21,085 bases of DNA, taken from an uncultured Verrucomicrobiales bacterium. GTDB lineage: Bacteria > Verrucomicrobiota > Verrucomicrobiae > Limisphaerales > CANJSG01. Below the pieces are notes generated by a model, which saw nothing but the letters and a program-made list of their open reading frames with translations, was not told where the DNA came from and did no database searches. Shown here one piece after another: positions 1 through 10,500 of the stretch. The stretch covers positions 1-21,085 of the forward strand of contig CAMLMI010000035.1 of NCBI GenBank assembly GCA_946480965.1. Reading direction: 5' to 3'. The position numbers were made by a program, and so were the translations under genes. Position 1 is the stretch's first letter; the number at the start of each line of letters is the position of its first letter.

Positions 1-182
1 CCGACTACGTCTCCCGCGTCCGCATCGAGCGGGCCAAGAACCTCCTGCTCAACCCCAACATCCGCGTCAGCGAGATCGCCTACGAGGTCGGGTTCCAGTC
101 GCTGACCCACTTCAACCGCGTCTTCAAGCGCATCGTCGGCCAGTCGCCCACCGACTACCGCAGCCGCCTGCCGCGCGCCTGA
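1..182 (+). CDS. AraC-family transcriptional regulator, C-terminal fragment
   Basis: The reading frame is open from base 3 and stops at 180-182, leaving 59 visible residues; the start lies outside the window. The visible part is the second helix-turn-helix of an AraC/XylS DNA-binding domain. It contains the family signature running from 'RVSEIAYEVGFQS' through 'HFNRVFKR' to 'GQSPTDYR'. Proteins of this family bind promoter DNA as transcription factors, usually with an N-terminal sensing domain that cannot be seen here, so the effector is unknown. It ends only 24 bases before the histidine kinase gene, so the two may be co-transcribed. The family call is secure; the regulon is not predictable. 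Confidence 0.9.
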   Translation, partial: DYVSRVRIERAKNLLLNPNIRVSEIAYEVGFQSLTHFNRVFKRIVGQSPTDYRSRLPRA

Positions 183-206
183 GCGGCCCGCCCGGTTCCA
201 TCGCCT

Positions 207-1319
207 ATGGGCGGCCAAACCGACAAGCCGGGGCCGGTGTCGCCCCGACCGCAACGCGCCCGGCCGGCAAAGAAGGCCGCCCCGCGCCGCCGCCCGTCCC
301 CGGACGCGGCCGAGGAGGCCGCCGTGCAACTCGCCGCCATCCTGGAAACCGCCGTTGAGGGCATCGTCACCATCGACGAACGGGGGACGATCCGCTCGAT
401 GAACCGCGCGGCGGAAAGGATCTTCGGCTGGGCCTCGGCCGAAGCGGTCGGGAAGAACGTCTCCATCCTCATGCCCTCGCCGCACCGCGAGGCGCATGAC
501 GGCTACCTCGCCGAATATCTCCGCACCGGCCGCGCCAAGGTCATCGGCATCGGCCGCGAGGTGACCGGGCAGCGGCGGGATGGCTCGACCTTCCCGATGG
601 ATCTCTCGCTCAGCGAGGTGAACCTGCCCGGGCGAAGGCTCTTCACCGGCTTCATCCGCGATTTGACCGAGCGGCGTTTGCTCGAATCGCAGGTCCTGGA
701 GATCAGCGAACAGGAGCGCCGCCGCATGGGCCGCGAGCTGCACGACGGCATCTGCCAGCAGCTCGCCGGTCTGGCCCTCGTCAGCCAGTCGCTGGAAGAG
801 AAGCTGCGCCGCGAGCAGCATCCCGCCGCCGCCAAGCTCAAGCGCTGCCGCGAGGAGGTGCTCGCGATCATCAACGAAACCCGCCGCATGGCGCGCGGCC
901 TGTGCCCCGTGGTGCTGGAGTCCGATGGCTTGGTCGCGGCGCTGGAAGCCCTGGCCAACGGCGCCGATCTGCCCGGCAAGCACCGTTGCCGCTTCGTCTG
1001 CCGGAAGGAGATTCTGATCGACGACTCCGCCGCCGCCACCCACCTTTTCCGCATCGCACAGGAAGCCGTGAACAACGCCCTGCGGCACAGCGGCGCCCGC
1101 TCGATCGACGTTTCGCTGGACCACGACGGGCGCGTGCTGGTGCTCAAGGTCCGGGACAACGGGTCCGGGATGAAGCCCGCGCGGCCCAAACAGGGCATGG
1201 GGCTGAACATCATGCGGTATCGGGCCAAGATGCTGGAGGGGCAGATCGCTTTCGATCCGACGCCCGGCGGAGGCACCACCGTGGTCTGTTCGGCGCCGCT
1301 TCCCGCGAGGCGACCCTGA
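207..1319 (+). CDS. PAS-domain histidine kinase with FixL-like haem pocket (NarL/HisKA_3 type)
   Basis: This 370-aa sensor kinase has no membrane segment or signal peptide, so it should be cytosolic. Residues 1-40 are a Pro/Arg/Lys/Ala-rich, probably disordered tail. Residues about 40-160 are a PAS domain resembling FixL: it contains 'AHDGY' (H97), 'IGIGREVTG' (R117) and 'RRDGSTFPM', ending with 'TGFIRDLTERR'. H97 and R117 are 20 residues apart, the same spacing as the proximal haem His200 and distal Arg220 of Bradyrhizobium FixL. Residues about 165-230 are a HisKA_3 dimerisation domain with phospho-acceptor H179 in 'RELHDG'. The ATPase domain follows, with N-box 'EAVNNALRH' (286-294), 'DNGSGM' (317-322) and 'QGMGL'. 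The ATG at 207 has no visible Shine-Dalgarno. The response regulator starts 3 bases after the stop. Oxygen or gas sensing is inferred. Confidence 0.93.
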   Translation: MGGQTDKPGPVSPRPQRARPAKKAAPRRRPSPDAAEEAAVQLAAILETAVEGIVTIDERGTIRSMNRAAERIFGWASAEAVGKNVSILMPSPHREAHDGYLAEYLRTGRAKVIGIGREVTGQRRDGSTFPMDLSLSEVNLPGRRLFTGFIRDLTERRLLESQVLEISEQERRRMGRELHDGICQQLAGLALVSQSLEEKLRREQHPAAAKLKRCREEVLAIINETRRMARGLCPVVLESDGLVAALEALANGADLPGKHRCRFVCRKEILIDDSAAATHLFRIAQEAVNNALRHSGARSIDVSLDHDGRVLVLKVRDNGSGMKPARPKQGMGLNIMRYRAKMLEGQIAFDPTPGGGTTVVCSAPLPARRP

Positions 1320-1322
1320 ACC

Positions 1323-2009
1323 GTGAACGCGAAGCCCAACGCCAACAAACCGTCCGCCCGGACCAAGGTCTTCATCGTGGACGACCACCCCATGATGCGC
1401 GAGGGCCTCGCCCAGCTCGTGGCCGACGAGCCCGATCTTGAGGTCTGCGGCGAGGCCGAGAACGCCGCCCGCGCGCTGGAATCGATTCCCAAGCTTTCGC
1501 CCCACCTCGTCCTGGCCGACATCACCCTGCCGGACAAGAACGGCCTGGAACTGATCAAGGACATCCTCGCCCTCGTCCCCGGCGTCCAGATCCTCGTCAT
1601 CTCCATGCACGAGGAATCCTTCTACGCCGAGCGCGTCCTCCGCGCCGGCGCGCGCGGCTACATCATGAAACACGAGAGCGGTCAGCGCCTGCTCGCCGCC
1701 ATCCGTCGCGTGCTTTCCGGCGGCATCTACGTCAGCGAACAGATCTCCGCCCGCATCCTCGAGCGCTTCAGCGGCCAGGGCGGGGAGGGGGGCGGCAGCC
1801 CCGTGCAGAAGCTGACCGACCGGGAATTCGAGGTCTTCCAGCTCGTGGGCGAAGGCAAGACCACCCGCGAGATCGCCGAACTCCTCCACCTCAGCTCCAA
1901 GACCATCGAGGTCCACCGGCTGAACATCAAACAGAAGCTCGGCCTCAAGCACGCTTCCGACCTCATCCGCAGCGCCGTGCGCTGGGTGGAGGGCCGGGGG
2001 TCGGAATAG
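1323..2009 (+). CDS. NarL/FixJ-type (LuxR-HTH) response regulator
   Basis: This 228-aa response regulator uses a GTG start 3 bases after the kinase stop, so it is almost certainly the cognate partner of that kinase and co-translated with it. The receiver domain (about 14-135) has the acidic pair D20-D21, phospho-acceptor D66 in 'LADITLPDKNG', switch residue S94 and conserved K116. A Gly-rich linker (151-158) leads to a LuxR-type winged HTH domain (about 163-226) with 'LTDREFEVFQLVGEGKTTRE' and 'LHLSSKTIEVHRLNIKQKL'. Phosphorylation by the kinase should control its DNA binding. Order and length match the NarL/NreC group. Target genes cannot be read from the sequence; the neighbouring AraC gene, rmuC and the chemoreceptor are candidates only by position. 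Confidence 0.95.
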   Translation: MNAKPNANKPSARTKVFIVDDHPMMREGLAQLVADEPDLEVCGEAENAARALESIPKLSPHLVLADITLPDKNGLELIKDILALVPGVQILVISMHEESFYAERVLRAGARGYIMKHESGQRLLAAIRRVLSGGIYVSEQISARILERFSGQGGEGGGSPVQKLTDREFEVFQLVGEGKTTREIAELLHLSSKTIEVHRLNIKQKLGLKHASDLIRSAVRWVEGRGSE

Positions 2010-2076
2010 CGGACCGGTCCAAGCGCGGCCGAATCCGGCCTTCCCGCCCCGCCCCGTTGCCCGTTCAATCCGCCCC

Positions 2077-3579
2077 GTGCCGGACATCGTTTATCTTCTC
2101 ATCGGGGTCGTCATCGGAGCCGTGCTCGGCGGCCTTGCGGGCTACGTGCTGGCACTCCGCAAAGGCGGGGCGGCGCCCGATGCCCGCATCGAGAACGAGC
2201 TGCGCCAGCAGCTTGCCCAGCGCGAAGCCGATCTCGCCGAACAGCGCCGCCTGACCTCCGATTCCGCCAATGCCCGCGCCGGCGCCGAGGCCAGCCAGCG
2301 CGCCGCCGAAGCCGCCACGGCCGAAGCCCGCGCCCAGCTCCAGCGCATCGAGGCCGACCTCGTCGCCCTCCGCAACGAGCTGACGCACGTCGCCCAGAAA
2401 CGCGCCGCCGCCGAAGCGGAACGCGACGCGGCCAACCAGCGCGTCCACGCCCAGCAGGCCGAGACGGATCGCCGTTTCTCCGAACTCCAGAAGGCGCAGG
2501 ACAAGGCCTTGGCCGATCTGCGCACCAGTTTCCAGGCGCTCAGCACCGAGGCCTTGCAGAAGTCGCAGCCGGAATTCCTCCGCCTCGCGAACGAGACGCT
2601 GGCCAAGTTCCAGGAACAGGCGAAGGGCGACCTGGCCCAGCGCCAGCAGGCCATCGCCACGCTGGTCGAGCCGCTCAAGCAGACGCTCACCACCTACCAG
2701 CAACGGCTCCAGCAGGCCGAGCAGGCCCAGTCCTCCACGCTCGGCGAAGTGAAGAAGCAGCTCGAACTGCTCGCCGCCCAGAGCCAGTCGCTCTCGTCCG
2801 AAACGCTCCAGCTCCGTCGCGTGCTCAGCTCGAACCAGGCGCGGGGGCGTTGGGGCGAGGAGACCTTGCGCCGCGTCGTCGAGGCCGCCGGGATGAGCGC
2901 GCACTGTGAATTCGAGGAACAGTCCGTGGCCGGCGACGCCAAGCCCGACATGGTCGTGCGGCTCCCGGGCGACCGCTTCATCATCGTGGACGCCAAGGTG
3001 CCGGACCTCGACTTCCTCGGCGCGCTCGACGAAGCCGACGCGGTCAAACGCGCCGATGCCCTGGCCGCCCACGCCGCCAAGCTCAAGGCCACGATCAAGG
3101 CCCTGGCCGATCGCGACTACCCGGCGCAGTTCCCCAACGCCCTCGACCACGTCGTGCTCTTCGTCCCGGCCGAATCGCTCTTCAGCGCCGCGCTGGAAGG
3201 CGACCGCGACCTGCTGATCTGGGCCGCGCAAAAGCGCATTCTCCTCGCCACGCCCGCCTCGCTCATCGCTCTGCTGCGGTCCGTCGCCGTGAGCTGGCAG
3301 CAGCACGAGCAGACCAAGAACGCCCGCGACATCGCCGCCGCCGCCAACGAACTCTTCCAGCGCGTGGTGAAGTTCACCGACCACTTCGAGGCCATCCGCT
3401 CCGGCTTGGAACGCGCCAACAAGGCCTACAACGACGCCGTCGGCAGCTACGAACGCATGGTCCGCCCCAGCGGCGAACGCATCCAGAAGCTCGGTGGCGG
3501 CCAGTCCGACAAGGCGCTCGACGAGATCGCGCCCATCCAGACGCCGCTCCGCATCCCCCCGGGCCCGACCGCCGGGTAG
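2077..3579 (+). CDS. rmuC: DNA recombination protein RmuC
   Basis: This 500-aa protein starts at a GTG. Residues 4-27 form an N-terminal hydrophobic anchor ('IVYLLIGVVIGAVLGGLAGY'). Residues about 35-245 are a long Ala/Gln/Glu/Arg-rich coiled coil. The RmuC domain covers about 250-465, with 'RGRWGEETLRRVVEAAGM' at 256-273, and 'KPDMVV' (D291) followed by 'IIVDAKVPDLDF' (D305, K307). The latter forms a PD-(D/E)xK-like nuclease core. 'VVLFVPAESLF' and 'ILLATPASLIALLRSVA' are also family signatures. RmuC is known as a factor that limits DNA inversions at short repeats and is thought to be a nuclease; biochemical detail is limited. It lies 67 bases after the response regulator in the same direction and may belong to that transcript. 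The Pro-rich C-terminal tail is unremarkable. Confidence 0.95.
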   Translation: MPDIVYLLIGVVIGAVLGGLAGYVLALRKGGAAPDARIENELRQQLAQREADLAEQRRLTSDSANARAGAEASQRAAEAATAEARAQLQRIEADLVALRNELTHVAQKRAAAEAERDAANQRVHAQQAETDRRFSELQKAQDKALADLRTSFQALSTEALQKSQPEFLRLANETLAKFQEQAKGDLAQRQQAIATLVEPLKQTLTTYQQRLQQAEQAQSSTLGEVKKQLELLAAQSQSLSSETLQLRRVLSSNQARGRWGEETLRRVVEAAGMSAHCEFEEQSVAGDAKPDMVVRLPGDRFIIVDAKVPDLDFLGALDEADAVKRADALAAHAAKLKATIKALADRDYPAQFPNALDHVVLFVPAESLFSAALEGDRDLLIWAAQKRILLATPASLIALLRSVAVSWQQHEQTKNARDIAAAANELFQRVVKFTDHFEAIRSGLERANKAYNDAVGSYERMVRPSGERIQKLGGGQSDKALDEIAPIQTPLRIPPGPTAG

Positions 3580-3717
3580 CGCGGTTGGCAGGAGGCTGGG
3601 CGAGGGTCGGGCCTTGGTTGCCCGCGCCTCGACGGGCCCGGTCCGCCGACTGGTCATGGCCCGGCGGCTTGAACCGGCGCTATCCGTTCCTTGCCCTCCG
3701 CCTCCTAAATTCTTGGC

Positions 3718-3744
3718 TCAATCTTCCCGCCCGTCCGCCGATAT
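3718..3744 (+). promoter_or_regulatory. Possible sigma-28 (FliA-type) promoter of the chemoreceptor gene
   Basis: TCAATCTT (3718-3725), an 11-base spacer and GCCGATAT (3737-3744) match the flagellar sigma-28 consensus TAAAGTTT-N11-GCCGATAA at 5 of 8 and 7 of 8 positions with the exact spacer. Transcription would start near 3752, about 80 bases before the chemoreceptor ATG. Chemoreceptor genes are classic sigma-28 targets, but the consensus comes from other phyla and no FliA gene is in view. The rest of the 252-base gap (3580-3831) shows no gene. Confidence 0.4.
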
Positions 3745-3831
3745 ATCCCGCGAACGTTCCGTGCGGCCCGCCTCGGCGAGAGCCGTCGCTCCGGGACCCG
3801 CCACCTAGACCAAATTTCATACGCCCCTGCC

Positions 3832-5805
3832 ATGCCCCAACCCCAGCCATCCGGGTTCTTCGCCCGCCTTTCGCTGAAGCAGCGCGTGCTCTTCGGCGTG
3901 CTCGGCCTGTTCGTCCTCACCTTCAGCGCCAGCATCGCCTTCACCACCCTGCAGGTCGCCCGCGTGACCCGCACCCAAGCCCTGGAAACGGCCCGGGCCG
4001 AGGCCAAGCAGCACGCGCTCGCCATCCAGAAGCAACTGGAGCACTCGATGTTCGTGGCGCGCGAACTCGCCTTTTCGCTTGAGGGCATCAAGGCCGCCGG
4101 CGTCTCCGAGCGCGCCGTGGCCAACAGCATCGTCCGCCGCACTTTGGAGGGGAATCCGGCGGTGATCGGCGCCTACACCGCGTGGGAACCGGGTGCCTGG
4201 GACGGCAAGGACAAGGACTTCGTCGGCCAGCCCGGCCACGATGCTTCCGGACGTTACATCCCGTATTGGAACCGGGGCGGCGGCCAGATCGCGGTGGAGC
4301 CGTTGGCCGACTACGACAATCCGGGCCCGGGCGACTACTACCAGCTTCCGAAGAAGACCGGCGTCGAGTGCGTCATCAATCCCTACCTGTATCCCATCGC
4401 GGGCCAGGAAGTGCTGATCGCCAGCTTCGTCGTGCCCGTGCTCAAGGACGGCGTCTTCCAGGGCATCACCGGCACGGACATGTCGTTGGCCGAGATCCAG
4501 GCCCTCGTCGAAAAGATCCGTCCCTTTGAAACCGGCTACGCCAGCCTCATCGCCCATTCCGGCGTCTATGTCGCCGATGTCGTCCACACCAACGCCAACC
4601 AGAGCATCGGCACCGGCGCGGAAGCCGAGAGCATCAAGGCCGCGTTGCAGCAGGGCCAGGAATTCGCCCGGGCCGGCGTCTCCGCCCTGAACGGCGAAGC
4701 CGTGCACCGGATCTTCGTCCCCGTCCACGTCGGCCGCTCCACCACGCCCTGGTCCTTCGCCCTCGCGATCCCCGAAGCGAAGCTCTTCGCCGAGAGCCGT
4801 CGCCTTCTCGCCCTGTCGGCGACCATCGCGCTCGTCGGTCTCGGCGTCACCGCCGTGCTGCTCTACGGCCTGCTGCACCGCATCACCCGCACCTTGTCGC
4901 ACATCTCGGATTCCCTCGGCGACGGCGCCCGCAGCGTGGCCGCCGCGTCCGACCAGATTTCCGGCTCCAGCCAGTCGCTCGCCGAAGGTTCCAGCGAACA
5001 GGCCGCGTCGTTGGAGGAAACCAGCGCGTCGCTCGAAGAGATGGCCAGCATGACGCGCCGCAACGCCGACAGCGCCGAAGCCGCCAAGAGCCTCGCCAAC
5101 CAGACCCGTCTCGCCGCCGAAGCCGGCGCAACCGACATGGCCGCGATGGCCAAGGCGATGGACGAGATCAAGGTCTCCAGCGACGGTATCTCCAAGATCC
5201 TGAAATCCATCGACGAGATCGCGTTCCAGACGAACATCCTCGCCCTCAACGCCGCCGTCGAAGCCGCCCGCGCGGGTGAAGCCGGAGCCGGCTTCGCCGT
5301 CGTGGCCGAAGAGGTCCGCAACCTCGCCAAACGCAGTGCCGACGCCGCGCGAGAAACCGCCGAGGGCATCGAGAACTCCATCGCCAAGAGCACCCAAGGC
5401 GTCGCCATCAGCGCCAAGGTCGCCACCAGCCTCGCCGACATCGTGGCCAAGGCCCGCCAGGTGGACAACCTCGTGGCCGAGATCGCCTCCGCCTCCAAAG
5501 AGCAGAACCAAGGCATCGGCCAGATCAACACGGCCATGTCGCAGATGGACCGCGTGACCCAGACCACCGCCGCCAGCGCCGAGGAATGCGCCAGCGCGTC
5601 GTCCGAACTCAACGCCCAGGCCCAGACGCTGAAGGACGCCGTCGATCAGCTCGTGGCCCTCGTTTCCGGCGGAGGCCAAACGCAGCCGGCCGAAAGCCCC
5701 GCCCATCGCCCGCAGCATTCGTCTCCCGCTCCGCGAGCGCAGGCTGGAGCCCCGGTGCAACGCGCCATTAAGCCGACTGCGAAAGAGCCGCTGACTTTCC
5801 GCTGA
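3832..5805 (+). CDS. Methyl-accepting chemotaxis protein with dCache-type sensor
   Basis: This 657-aa transmembrane chemoreceptor has TM1 at about 18-42 and TM2 at about 325-347. Between them lies a periplasmic region of about 280 residues, of Cache type by features such as '[13 protein letters not shown]', '[13 protein letters not shown]', '[17 protein letters not shown]' and 'GITGTDMSL'. The cytoplasmic signalling coiled coil runs from about 360 to 612, with the invariant hairpin tip '[20 protein letters not shown]' at 462-481 and '[17 protein letters not shown]'. TM2 runs almost directly into this domain ('[20 protein letters not shown]'), so a normal HAMP domain of about 50 residues appears absent. 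Residues 613-657 form a Pro/Ala/Gln-rich tail without a recognisable CheR-binding pentapeptide. The ligand is unknown. It should signal through CheA/CheW, which are not in this window. Confidence 0.95.
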   Translation: MPQPQPSGFFARLSLKQRVLFGVLGLFVLTFSASIAFTTLQVARVTRTQALETARAEAKQHALAIQKQLEHSMFVARELAFSLEGIKAAGVSERAVANSIVRRTLEGNPAVIGAYTAWEPGAWDGKDKDFVGQPGHDASGRYIPYWNRGGGQIAVEPLADYDNPGPGDYYQLPKKTGVECVINPYLYPIAGQEVLIASFVVPVLKDGVFQGITGTDMSLAEIQALVEKIRPFETGYASLIAHSGVYVADVVHTNANQSIGTGAEAESIKAALQQGQEFARAGVSALNGEAVHRIFVPVHVGRSTTPWSFALAIPEAKLFAESRRLLALSATIALVGLGVTAVLLYGLLHRITRTLSHISDSLGDGARSVAAASDQISGSSQSLAEGSSEQAASLEETSASLEEMASMTRRNADSAEAAKSLANQTRLAAEAGATDMAAMAKAMDEIKVSSDGISKILKSIDEIAFQTNILALNAAVEAARAGEAGAGFAVVAEEVRNLAKRSADAARETAEGIENSIAKSTQGVAISAKVATSLADIVAKARQVDNLVAEIASASKEQNQGIGQINTAMSQMDRVTQTTAASAEECASASSELNAQAQTLKDAVDQLVALVSGGGQTQPAESPAHRPQHSSPAPRAQAGAPVQRAIKPTAKEPLTFR

Positions 5806-7311
<1,506 letters not shown>

Positions 7312-7353
7312 GCCATTCCATAGGTAGGGCGGCGTTGCCACGCTGCCCAAATC

Positions 7354-7387
7354 AAAAGCCCCGGAAGCGAGCGCTTCCGGGGCTTTT
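7354..7387. terminator. Strong intrinsic terminator after eno
   Basis: A perfect 15-bp stem (7354-7368 with 7373-7387) closes a 4-base GAGC loop. The arms begin with AAAAGCCCC and end with GGGGCTTTT. The T-rich end TTTTCTGTTT makes a rho-independent terminator for eno. The symmetric A and T ends mean it could also stop minus-strand transcription arriving from the RCC1 gene at 7525. Confidence 0.93.
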
Positions 7388-7393
7388 CTGTTT

Positions 7394-7522
7394 CCGTAGC
7401 GGCGAACGGGAGTTCGCCGGAAACATCCGGTGCGGGGAAAGAGGTTCTCCAGAGAACGAGCCGTCCTCCACAGAAGCCTCTTCTGTGGAGATCGGCGGCG
7501 AACCCCCGTTCGTCGCGACGGG
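7394..7522. repeat. Inverted-repeat element, copy 1 (129 bp)
   Basis: The element begins with CCGTAGCGGCGAACGG (left arm 7394-7418) and ends with the imperfect reverse complement (7498-7522); the 25-base arms match at about 22 positions. Inside it carries GGAAACATCCG near the left arm, a perfect 11-bp hairpin (7466-7476 with 7480-7490) and a 6-bp hairpin (7444-7457). Related copies lie at 12871-12998 and 15532-15658. It encodes no protein. It ends 2 bases before the stop codon of the minus-strand RCC1 gene and may serve as that gene's 3' end structure. Confidence 0.85.
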
Positions 7523-7524
7523 TC

Positions 7525-10500
7525 CTACGGCTTGACCAACCGGAAGAACCGAGCGCCGCCGTCCGCCGGTAGCATCAATGTGTTTGTGCCGTTCAATTCA
7601 ACGACGGTGCCGGATGCGGGCTGCCAATTGGCGGGACTTAGACCGTGAGTCTCCTGAACAAAGAAGCCTTCCTCGGTGGAGGGCCATGAAAAAATCAGAC
7701 CCGACGACACACTCCCCATCTTCAGTTTCGGTCCTGCGACGCCCACGATCACTAGATTGTAGTCTCCTACGGACAGTATCGCTGTCACCCGCCCACCACT
7801 CAACACTGCGGCGGGAACGATTGTCTGGCCCTTGTCGTTTTTCCCCCACGCAACCAGGGAACCGTCCGCTTTCAAGGCGAGCGAGTGGTAGAATCCTCCG
7901 GAAATGGCGACGACGCCGGATTTCGCCTCAATCGGCACTTCGTTTGCCCCGTGTGCTCCCCATGCAACGACAGAGCCATCGGATCTGAGAGCGAGCGAGT
8001 GGAAGCTGCCCGCCGCGATGGCAACCACCTGTTCTTGAGCTTCCGGAGGAACGTTGGTTTGGCCGGAGTAATTGTAACCCCAAGCGACTACCTGACCGTT
8101 CCCCGTCAAAGCCAGGGAGTGGGCGCCTCCGGCCGCGATGGCCACAACGTTGGATTTGGCCGTCGCCGGGACTGAAGTTGATCCGTGGTAGTTCAGCCCC
8201 CACGCCACCACCGAACCGTCTGATTTGAGGGCCAGCGCGAAATGATTGCCGCCGGCTGCAATGGCGACGGCATTGGAGCGGGCGTCCGGCGGCACGTTGG
8301 TTTGTCCATAGAAGTTGTCGCCCCAGGCGACCACCGATCCGTCTTCCGTGAGAGACAGGGAGAAATCGTTTCCGGATGCGAATGCCTTTGCTCCAAGTCG
8401 CGCTGTAGGGGGGACATTGGCTAGCCCGCTGGCGTTGTTCCCCCAAGCGATCAGAACCCCGTCGGATTTCATCGCGAGGTAGTGCCCACCGAAGGCCGAC
8501 GATATCCCGACGAGCCCTCCCTGGAGGACCGCTTCGGGAAAGGCCCGGTCAGACTCGAACACAGGCCATCGGATCAAAGAACCGGGAGGAAGACCGTTGA
8601 TGGTCAGGCGGGCGGGCGGCGCGCTGGTTGCCGCCCCGGCAATATTTCTGACGACGACCGAATAGTCTCCCCCATCCGCAAAATCGGCAACACCCACGAC
8701 CAAATTGCTCGAAGTAGCGCCTGCGATGTCGATCCCGTCGCGGCGCCATTGATATTGGAGCGGATAACCGTCCGCTCGGACGGAAAACTTCGCGGTGCCT
8801 CCCAACAGGATGGTTTGATTGGTGGGATTTTCGAGGAGGCTCGGAACGGTAGGTTCGACAATCGCTATCGAGGCATTGGCGACAGCGGCGATCCGCAGCG
8901 TCCTTCCTTTTGCCGCATCTGGAATGACATCAAGTTGATCAGAGTTTGATCCCCAATGGATCGGGGTGCCGTCGTCACCGAGAGCCAGAGAGAATGAAGA
9001 CCCGGCAGCGATCGACCTGATGCCACTTTTGGCGGCTGCAGGCACATTTGTCACGGAGCTATAGCTTCCACCCCAGGCAATGACCAAACCATTGGTCTTG
9101 AGCGCCACGGCGTGGTTGTAACCCGCCGCAATAGCAACCACGCCACTTTTGGCCGAGGTCGGCACAGAAGTTTGTCCGTTGTTGTTTCTTCCCCAGGCGA
9201 CCACGGATCCATCCGCTTTGAGGGCCATGCTGAAATCGCCACCCGCAGCAATCGCCATGACCCCATCTTGAGCCTGCACGGGAACATTCGATTGACCAAA
9301 ATGAGGAGACGACGACGTGTTGTTGGTTCCGGCCCCCCACGCCACAACGGAGCCGTCTCTCTTCAACGCGAGCGAGTGGTAGGGGCCCGCTGCGGCGGCG
9401 ACCACACCCGTTTCTGCTTCTTGCGGAATGGTGGCCTGTCCGTAGGAATTGGTTCCCCAAGCGACGAGGCCTCCTGCGTCGGTGAGCGCAACCGCGTGCA
9501 TATCACCGACTGCCACGGCCATGATGCCAGATTGGGCTTCGACTGGAATATTGGCGACTCCGGCGGTCGATCCTCCCCATGCGACCAACTTGTGGTCTGC
9601 CTTCAATGCAAAACGATGGTTGGGTCCTGCGGCAATAGCGACCACACCGTCATGGGCCTCCGGCGGCACGAGCCAACCGGCGGCTCCCCACATCAGCACC
9701 GAACCCAAAACGGCCGGGGTCACTTCCAAAGTCGCCGGAATACTGGTTGCCGCTCCTGCTGTATTGCTAACCGTCACTGTGTAGGAACCGGCGTCGCTCA
9801 AGTCAGCAGCCCCCAATGGCAAAGATTGGCCAGTCGCTCCCGGAATATCGACACCGTCTTTTTGCCATTGGTAGTTGAGCGGGTAGCCGCTCGCGACCAC
9901 GCCAAAAGCCGCGTGTTCTCCCCGCCGCAAATTCAAACTGGCCGGGTTCAGGGTGATGGTCGGCGCGGTCGGAACCGCCAAAGCCAAGGTGTGGTAGCCG
10001 CCTGCGGCAATGGCTCCGACGGCCCCCTGGATCGCCGGAGGCACATTGGTCTGCCCATAGGTCTTGTTGCCCCACACGATCACGGCGCCGTTGGTCTTCA
10101 GCGCGACGGAATGGGCATAGCCGGCCGCGATGGCCCTGACCCCGTTCAGCGCAGTCGTAGGCGTGTTTCTCTGGCCAGACCTGTTGTCCCCCCAGATCCA
10201 CACCGATCCATCGGCCTTCAACGCCATGGAATGGGTGCCACCCGCAGCAATGGCCACCACTCCGCTCTTCGCCGCAGTGGGAACGGCCGATTGGCCGTAG
10301 TTCGGGTAGCCCCCGGTCGAATTCGTGCCCGCGCCCCAGGCGATGACGGAGCCGTCCGCTTTCAACGCGAGCGAGTGTTCGTCGCCGGCGGCTATCGCAA
10401 CCACCCCGCTCAATGCGTTGGTGGGAACGACATTGACCCTATAGCGGCTGCGTCCCCAGCCGACCACCTCCCCGCTGGATTTCAGTGCCAAGCTATGGGA

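Noticed and set aside
2011..2020. GGACCGGTCC palindrome between the response regulator and rmuC
   Set aside because: A single 10-base palindrome in very GC-rich sequence is expected by chance, and no T-run or second copy was seen.
2065..3657. Long minus-strand open frame opposite rmuC
   Set aside because: No domain similarity and biased composition; rmuC on the plus strand explains the region completely.
3706..3744. TAAATTCT as the -35 of the chemoreceptor promoter
   Set aside because: It is 23 bases from GCCGATAT instead of 11; the nearer TCAATCTT has the correct spacing and was used instead.
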